In this document: positions 57,201-64,000 of the stretch, in pieces | Layout of the letters: every line of letters begins with the position of its first letter | How positions within the stretch are numbered: the first letter of the stretch is position 1 | From: Unio delphinus | Lineage: Eukaryota; Mollusca; Bivalvia; Unionida; Unionidae | Direction: 5' to 3' | Assembly (NCBI GenBank): GCA_029339505.1 | Contig: JAQISU010000115.1 | Span: 2,347,501 to 2,411,500 of the forward strand | DNA length: 64,000 nucleotides | Program-made: the position numbers and the translations under genes | Notes under the pieces: model-generated | Seen by the model: only the letters and a program-made list of their open reading frames with translations | What the model was told of the DNA's origin: nothing | The model's database searches: none

Positions 57201-60200
57201 ATTATAATATAAGAATTACAATTTACATTAAGGACTTTCATGCAATATTAGAATATAAGAATTACAATTCACATTAAGGACTTTCATGCAATATTAGAAT
57301 ATAAGAATTACAATTCACATTAAGGACTTTCATGCAATATTATAATATAATTACAATTCACATTAAGGACTTTCATGCAATATTAGAATATAAGAATTAC
57401 AATTTACATTAAGGACTTTCATGCAATATTAGAATATAAGAATTACAATTCACATTAAGGACTTTCATGCAATATTAGAATATAAGAATTACAATTTACA
57501 TTAAGGACTTTCATGCAATATTAGAATATAAGAATTACAATTCACATTAAGGACTTTCATGCAATATTAGAATATAAGAATTACAATTTACATTAAGGAC
57601 TTTCATGCAATATTAGAATATAAGAATTACAATTTACATTAAGGACTTTCATGCAATATTAGAATATAAGAATTACAATTTACATTAAGGACTTTCATGC
57701 AATATTAGAATATAAGAATTACAATTTACATTAAGGACTTTCATGCAATATTAGAATATAAGAATTACAATTTACATTAAGGACTTTCATGCAATATTAG
57801 AATATAAGAATTACAATTTACATTAAGGACTTTCATGCAATATTAGAATATAAGAATTACAATTCACATTAAGGACTTTCATGCAATATTAGAATATAAG
57901 AATTACAATTTACATTAAGGACTTTCATGCAATATTAGAATATAAGAATTACAATTTACATTAAGGACTTTCATGCAATATTAGAATATAAGAATTACAA
58001 TTTACATTAAGGACTTTCATGCAATATTAGAATATAAGAATTACAATTTACATTAAGGACTTTCATGCAATATTAGAATATAAGAATTACAATTCACATT
58101 AAGGACTTTCATGCAATATTAGAATATAAGAATTACAATTCACATTAAGGACTTTCATGCAATATTAGAATATAAGAATTACAATTCACATTAATTTTTA
58201 ACGCAATATTAGAATATAAGAATTACAATTTACATTAAGGACTTTCATGCAATATTAGAATATAAGAATTACAATTTACATTAAGGACTTTCATGCAATA
58301 TTAGAATATAAGAATTACAATTTACATTAAGGACTTTCATGCAATATTAGAATATAAGAATTACAATTTACATTAAGGACTTTCATGCAATATTAGAATA
58401 TAAGAATTACAATTTACATTAAGGACTTTCATGCAATATTAGAATATAAGAATTACAATTTACATTAAGGACTTTCATGCAATATTAGAATATAAGAATT
58501 ACAATTCACATTAAGGACTTTCATGCAATATTAGAATATAAGAATTACAATTTACATTAAGGACTTTCATGCAATATTAGAATATAAGAATTACAATTTA
58601 CATTAAGGACTTTCATGCAATATTAGAATATAAGAATTACAATTTACATTAAGGACTTTCATGCAATATTAGAATATAAGAATTACAATTTACATTAAGG
58701 ACTTTCATGCAATATTAGAATATAAGAATTACAATTCACATTAAGGACTTTCATGCAATATTAGAATATAAGAATTACAATTTACATTAAGGACTTTCAT
58801 GCAATATTAGAATATAAGAATTACAATTTACATTAAGGACTTTCATGCAATATTAGAATATAAGAATTACAATTTACATTAAGGACTTTCATGCAATATT
58901 AGAATATAAGAATTACAATTTACATTAAGGACTTTCATGCAATATTAGAATATAAGAATTACAATTCACATTAAGGACTTTCATGCAATATTATAATATA
59001 ATTACAATTCACATTAAGGACTTTCATGCAATATTAGAATATAAGAATTACAATTCACATTAAGGACTTTCATGCAATATTATAATATAATTACAATTCA
59101 CATTAAGGACTTTCATGCAATATTAGAATATAAGAATTACAATTCACATTAAGGACTTTCATGTAATATTAGAATATAAGAATTACAATTTACATTAAGG
59201 ACTTTCATGCAATATTAGAATATAAGAATTATAATTTACATTAAGGACTTTCATGTAATATTAGAATATAAGAATTACAATTCACATTAAGGACTTTCAT
59301 GTAATATTAGAATATAAGAATTACAATTCACATTAAGGACTTTCATGTAATATTAGAATATAAGAATTACAATTCGCATTAAGGACTTTCATGTAATATT
59401 AGAATATAAGAATTACAATTTACATTAAGGACTTTCATGCAATATTAGAATATAAGAATTATAATTTACATTAAGGACTTTCATGTAATATTAGAATATA
59501 AGAATTACAATTCACATTAAGGACTTTCATGTAATATTAGAATATAAGAATTACAATTTACATTAAGGACTTTCATGCAATATTAGAATATAAGAATTAC
59601 AATTTACATTAAGGACTTTCATGCAATATTAGAATATAAGAATTACAATTTACATTAAGGACTTTCATGCAATATTAGAATATAAGAATTACAATTCACA
59701 TTAAGGACTTTCATGCAATATTAGAATATAAGAATTACAATTCACATTAAGGACTTTCATGCAATATTAGAATATAAGAATTACAATTTACATTAAGGAC
59801 TTTCATGCAATATTAGAATATAAGAATTACAATTCACATTAAGGACTTTCATGCAATATTAGAATATAAGAATTACAATTCACATTAAGGACTTTCATGC
59901 AATATTAGAATATAAGAATTACAATTTACATTAAGGACTTTCATGCAATATTAGAATATAAGAATTACAATTCACATTAAGGACTTTCATGCAATATTAG
60001 AATATAAGAATTACAATTTACATTAAGGACTTTCATGCAATATTAGAATATAAGAATTACAATTCACATTAAGGACTTTCATGCAATATTAGAATATAAG
60101 AATTACAATTCACATTAAGGACTTTCATGCAATATTAGAATATAAGAATTACAATTTACATTAAGGACTTTCATGCAATATTAGAATATAAGAATTACAA

Positions 60201-60530
60201 TTTACATTAAGGACTTTCATGCAATATTAGAATATAAGAATTACAATTTACATTAAGGACTTTCATGCAATATTAGAATATAAGAATTACAATTTACATT
60301 AAGGACTTTCATGCAATATTAGAATATAAGAATTACAATTTACATTAAGGACTTTCATGCAATATTAGAATATAAGAATTACAATTTACATTAAGGACTT
60401 TCATGCAATATTAGAATATAAGAATTACAATTCACATTAAGGACTTTCATGCAATATTAGAATATAAGAATTACAATTTACATTAAGGACTTTCATGCAA
60501 TATTAGAATATAAGAATTACAATTCACATT
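54260..60530 (+). repeat. 46-bp satellite array, about 136 copies, in FANCE intron 1
   Basis: Each unit contains GCAATATTAGAATATAAG, ATTACAAT, a T/C switch (tacatt or cacatt) and aaggactttcat. Units are contiguous with no spacers. Recurrent sub-types occur: a 43-44-bp type lacking aag (ataatataatt) near 56,886, 57,066, 57,346, 58,986 and 59,076; a type with attaatttttaacgc replacing the junction near 55,630, 56,180, 56,825, 57,003 and 58,192; and a tcatgtaat type clustered at 59,160-59,540. This points to segmental higher-order duplication. No coding frame persists. Confidence 0.97.
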
Positions 60531-61547
60531 AAAGGCTCAAACCATTGCAGGTCAAGGACACCTTAAATTTTATTGGCAGACCTTTTGTATTAAGTCAATT
60601 ATGTAGCAGGTGTTATACTTACAATACACTGCACTGTCTAGCTTTAACCCATGTATATCTAGAGCCTACTCAGCAAGAAATATGTGGTGAAGATTTAAAA
60701 TAAAACATCAACAATAATGTCAAATACAAAATCTCAATATGGCTGAGAACCCATATTCTGCTACAATCTCTGCTGGTATGTCAAACTCCAACTGAAACGT
60801 TTTAGGAATTAGGTACTTTGATCCACGGTTTGGAAGTAAAGGAGTAACTATCAACAGGTTATTTTGTTAACATCACAAGACACAACCAGAGATATCAGAC
60901 GATATCCTAATGAAAAAAATGTTTTATCATGCATTTGACAGTGTGTCCAAGGCTTAGTGACATTTTCAGTGTGTACTCAAATAATCTGATTCAGATGAGT
61001 ACCTAACCATGGTTGTGTACTATTATTTCGAACATAACCAGAACAACTGAAACTCATCCCAATTTTAGAGTTGTTATTGACTATGTGTTTCAAACAAAAC
61101 CGTAACTATTTTATGAGAAATACAAATAAAACCCATTATAACACGAAGCTCGGGGTCCAAAGGATAACATCACAATATAAACAGGATCGCATCAACAAAT
61201 TTTTCGAAAAACTTCCCCATAGAAAATGTGCATTGTAATTTCAATGTCATTAGTTTTAACTAACCTCTTGATCATATAATCTGCCAGGGATATGAATAAT
61301 CGGCTTTTCTGAGAGCATGTATTTAGGATGTTAAAAGCGAGGTCACCTTTAATAATAAAAAAATGGGAGTCATGCTGCCATCACGTTATAAGTGGAATCA
61401 CGTTATAACAAAAAGCATTATAATGGGGTTTACCTGTACTGACTAAATGTTGAACACTAAAATTGTAGTGTGTATATTGAATGCAGTTAAAAACTCTTAA
61501 TAAATACAAGTTCAGTCATTAATTTCATAAAACACAACTACACAGAA
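60531..61547. other. Intron sequence, nothing recognised
   Basis: A unique-looking part of FANCE intron 1 with no repeat or exon signal that I can support. Confidence 0.5.
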
Positions 61548-62745
61548 TGTCACAAAATAAAGCAGGAAAATAACTTGGTTTTGCATTAGAATGATTTGAT
61601 TGTTTCACGTTGTACATGCATATGTCAGCTAAGGTGGATAATTGTTTTTCTAGTTAAGCAACTGAACTTAGCATGTATCTCGCTGTAGATCGCTTACAGC
61701 AGAGACACTAAAAGAATGGTATGCACGGTATTTTACCTTTACTAATACTCACTCTCCTCTCGATTTAAGTCTTTTTTTTTTATAACTGACACACTGGTCT
61801 TTAGGTCTTGTCAAGGTGTTAATGCTCCCCATTCTGGTTCTCTAGCCATAGGGGTAAGTGTTAAATTTGTATTTTATTTGATATGTGAAACATATTCAGT
61901 TTTTAATGTCGTATCATGAAATGATGCCTTTACTACTACACAGACTTGAAACGCGAACTTCTGAATTGTAACAAATTGCTATTAACTTAGCTGCTGGGGA
62001 AGAACAGCAGTGATACTGATAACAGTGCTGGGGCTGAATGAGTTATGGGTTTAACGTACTTGCATGTATCCATAGATTTTAATTCTACACCTGTTACTAT
62101 TAAAGTTTGGTGGCTGTCTTTGCATCTTTATCGATATGGAATAAGATGTAACAATCACAGCCATACAAAGACAAAACTGATAATTTGTGGATCCATGTGA
62201 TAATTTGTGGATCCATGACGGGTGTGAGCAGCTTATACAAGTGTGGGCCAACCCAGGAATTTGAGATAACTGTGTGGTTTGTCAGTGGACACATTTGCAA
62301 GGTTTTACAAATATATGAGTCATATGACTACACAAAAGACCGGGTCTTAAGTTTCTTTCAATTGATTGTAGTACAATTTGAGTAATTTTGATTATATGAG
62401 ATTATTTGAATCTTATTTTGAATACATAAGATTATTTAATCTTATTTTTGATTCCATGAGATTATTTGAATCTCACTTTCATTGTACGAAGTTACATGAG
62501 ATTATTTGAATCTTACCATCAAACAATTGAAAATATGAATTATTTTTTTTGTTTTCCTATTTATGAATATTTTGATAGAGTCAGTGAATGATTGCAATGT
62601 ATGTATGCTTAAGAGCATGAAAGAATCACTGTATAGGTAGAATATATATATTTGTATATTGCCTAAATTTCCTATTGCCTAAATTTCCATGCTTCATTAC
62701 ATTGTGTTATGTTGTCGTTTATTCCTTCAGGTCTATCCTGTTACA
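61548..62745 (+). mobile_element. Solo LTR, family C copy C4 (1,198 bp)
   Basis: It begins TGTCACAAAATAAAGC and ends ATCCTGTTACA, and is flanked by the perfect 5-bp duplication CAGAA (61,543-61,547 and 62,746-62,750). It lies in FANCE intron 1 on the strand opposite to the gene. A 20-bp block (gataatttgtggatccatg) is tandemly duplicated near 62,180-62,220. Confidence 0.9.
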
Positions 62746-62822
62746 CAGAACTCTATATGAAACCTATGTATGCTGGAATAAATAAACAGAAGGTAGGAAT
62801 AAAAAAAAGTGTCTAAATTTAC

Positions 62823-63028
62823 AAGGTAAGTTGAATCCCCTGTATTACTGGGTCCTCTATCGCTAGGTTTCTCAACAGCTGGCCCCAAACAGGATGATGC
62901 CCATATTGCGACTCCATTGCTTCCATATACCAAAGATGTGCCAGCTCTTCAGGGTTTTCCAGCTTGCCAAGTGCTCCGAACAGACCCATCCAGGAGGAAG
63001 GCAATCTAGTCAGTGCATTTTCTGACAT
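62823..63028 (-). CDS. FANCE: FANCE coding exon 1 of 4 (start codon)
   Basis: It starts MSENALTRLPSSWMGLFGAL; the ATG lies 5 bases after a strong acceptor (TTTTTCTCATTGCAG), so at least one non-coding 5' exon exists further right. It encodes residues 1-68 plus two bases of codon 69. The segment WGQLLRNLAIEDPVIQG is close to the human FANCE stretch WGRLLEALCREEPVVQG, which identifies the gene's N-terminal half. The donor is CTT|GTAAAT at 62,822. Another GT in the exon (GACCCA|GTAATA) would cut off the conserved VIQG and does not fit. The next exon completes Phe and continues KPRFLLL, as expected for the family. Confidence 0.82.
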
Positions 63029-63033
63029 CTTGT

Positions 63034-63215
63034 CTGCAATGAGAAAAACCGTTTATCTACAAAGGAGAAATATTGTGGAATATTTGGTACCTCTGAAGAA
63101 CTTATTACCAAATGGAGTTCACTTTCAGTTATAGATGAGTAACCATGATGAGAAAGGATACATAAGTATAAATAATTATTTGTTGTCCTCTGGAATCAAA
63201 ACAGTTTCAGCTTTT

Positions 63216-63259
<44 letters not shown>

Positions 63260-63384
63260 GGTGTAGTTTATTTTATAATTTATCAAGAAAACATGGACAA
63301 CACTATGGCATCAACATATTAGCAGCAGATTTAGATGAATCATTACAGTGAATCCGGTAACACATTCTACGTGTTGGTTTTGTT

Positions 63385-63426
<42 letters not shown>

Positions 63427-64000
63427 TTAACTCACAGAGATATGAAAACTGCGACATAAGTAAACTTGCAGATACATAAATGTATCAAGGCTTCCTCTTT
63501 CCCCAATCGTTGAAACAAGTGCACCATCATTATATAGGACCACTTCTCTTCCTGTGTATATGTGTAAATCATTTTGACTATTTTTTCATCATTTTAGGCA
63601 TTTATATTGTTTTGTTGAAGTTATCCTTCACAATGACATCAGAGTATAAGAATGACAGTAACACCCAACTTAAAAACCAACTTACAAAGAGGTCCCTGGA
63701 ACATAAACCTTACATATCTCAGAGACTTGCTGTGTATATATGTATATCCTACAATTGGAATGCTTTGTTCATTATCCAGCAGTGGGACTTAAAAAAGAGA
63801 TATGCAAAGCCTTTGGAAATATCTGACAAATTCACAACCATAAATTTAAGGTACATGATATTCCATAAGCTTTATAATTATAATACTTTCAGATGAATCA
63901 AAATTTATATTTAATGTATGTTTCAACATTTTTAAAAAATACCTGTTAGAAATAAATTGATGAATGTCATGTGCAATTTTAAAATAGTGCTAAGAAAAAA
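63034..64000. other. Right edge: microsatellites and a possible exon
   Basis: (GT)n runs at about 63,222-63,258 and (AT)n at about 63,391-63,420. On the plus strand 63,633-63,725 reads MTSEYKNDSNTQLKNQLTKR onward within a 138-codon open frame. I do not recognise it and see no convincing splice site. A 5' non-coding exon of FANCE should lie in this stretch or beyond. Confidence 0.35.

Larger units (their letters stand above)
53315..62822 (-). other. FANCE intron 1 (9.5 kb)
   Basis: It lies between donor GTAAAT and acceptor TTTCATTTCAG. About two thirds of it is one 46-bp satellite array (54,260-60,530). It also holds two other arrays (53,672 and 53,820), about 1 kb of plain sequence (60,531-61,547) and solo LTR C4. 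Confidence 0.78.

Noticed and set aside
54260..60530. Could the long array be a CRISPR array?
   Set aside because: Units are contiguous without unique spacers, there are no cas genes and the genome is clearly eukaryotic. It is a satellite.
62051..62385. Three overlapping 66-codon frames
   Set aside because: All lie inside solo LTR C4 and do not persist in C2 or C3.

Overview
This is a window of an AT-rich animal nuclear genome, with introns, solo LTRs, SINEs, a LINE, a Helitron and many micro- and minisatellites. The SINE bodies (25.3 and 47.6 kb) resemble tRNA-derived V-SINEs known from bivalves and other molluscs, and the LTR elements are of the Ty3/Gypsy type common in lophotrochozoans. 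A mollusc is the best guess; this is inference, because no gene here fixes the species.

Left part (1-35 kb) is a transposon graveyard. A Gypsy-type integrase fossil at about 1-4.2 kb (+) is split by two solo LTRs of one family ('C'), and one of these carries a small non-autonomous Helitron with a textbook A|TC...CTAA|T insertion. A second solo-LTR family ('A/B', 6.5-8.2 kb and 16.9-18.6 kb) has perfect 5-bp target duplications. A complete LTR element (9,229-14,934, minus strand) has two 822-bp LTRs, a perfect tRNA-Pro primer-binding site and a polypurine tract. Its domain order is gag, zinc knuckle, protease, integrase, then reverse transcriptase, which is the Gmr1-like order. A decayed plus-strand relative (15.8-19.1 kb) has the same order. 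A further dispersed repeat ('D') hosts several of these insertions. A degraded L2/CR1-type LINE lies at 32.5-35.0 kb.

Genes. (i) A compact NUPR1-like gene on the minus strand (25,750-25,965) has a TATA-CCAAT-CRE-like promoter. (ii) Two well-spliced terminal exons of an unidentified membrane protein lie on the minus strand (21,669-22,280). (iii) A tRNA-Ala(CGC) gene lies on the minus strand (38,104-38,175). (iv) A whole Fanconi anaemia group E (FANCE) gene lies on the minus strand, with four coding exons between 63,028 and 46,015 and a predicted protein of 506 residues. Exon phases match at all three junctions.

Right part (39-63 kb), the FANCE locus and its 3' flank, is crowded with independent minisatellites (units of about 24 to 105 bp). 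These include a roughly 6.3-kb array of a 46-bp unit (about 136 copies) inside FANCE intron 1, and a 34-bp array that seems to have grown from the exon 2 / intron 2 splice junction itself.

The genes do not form a pathway. FANCE (nucleus, DNA crosslink repair) and NUPR1 (nuclear stress protein) are independent neighbours. Most ORFs in the window are shadows of repeats.
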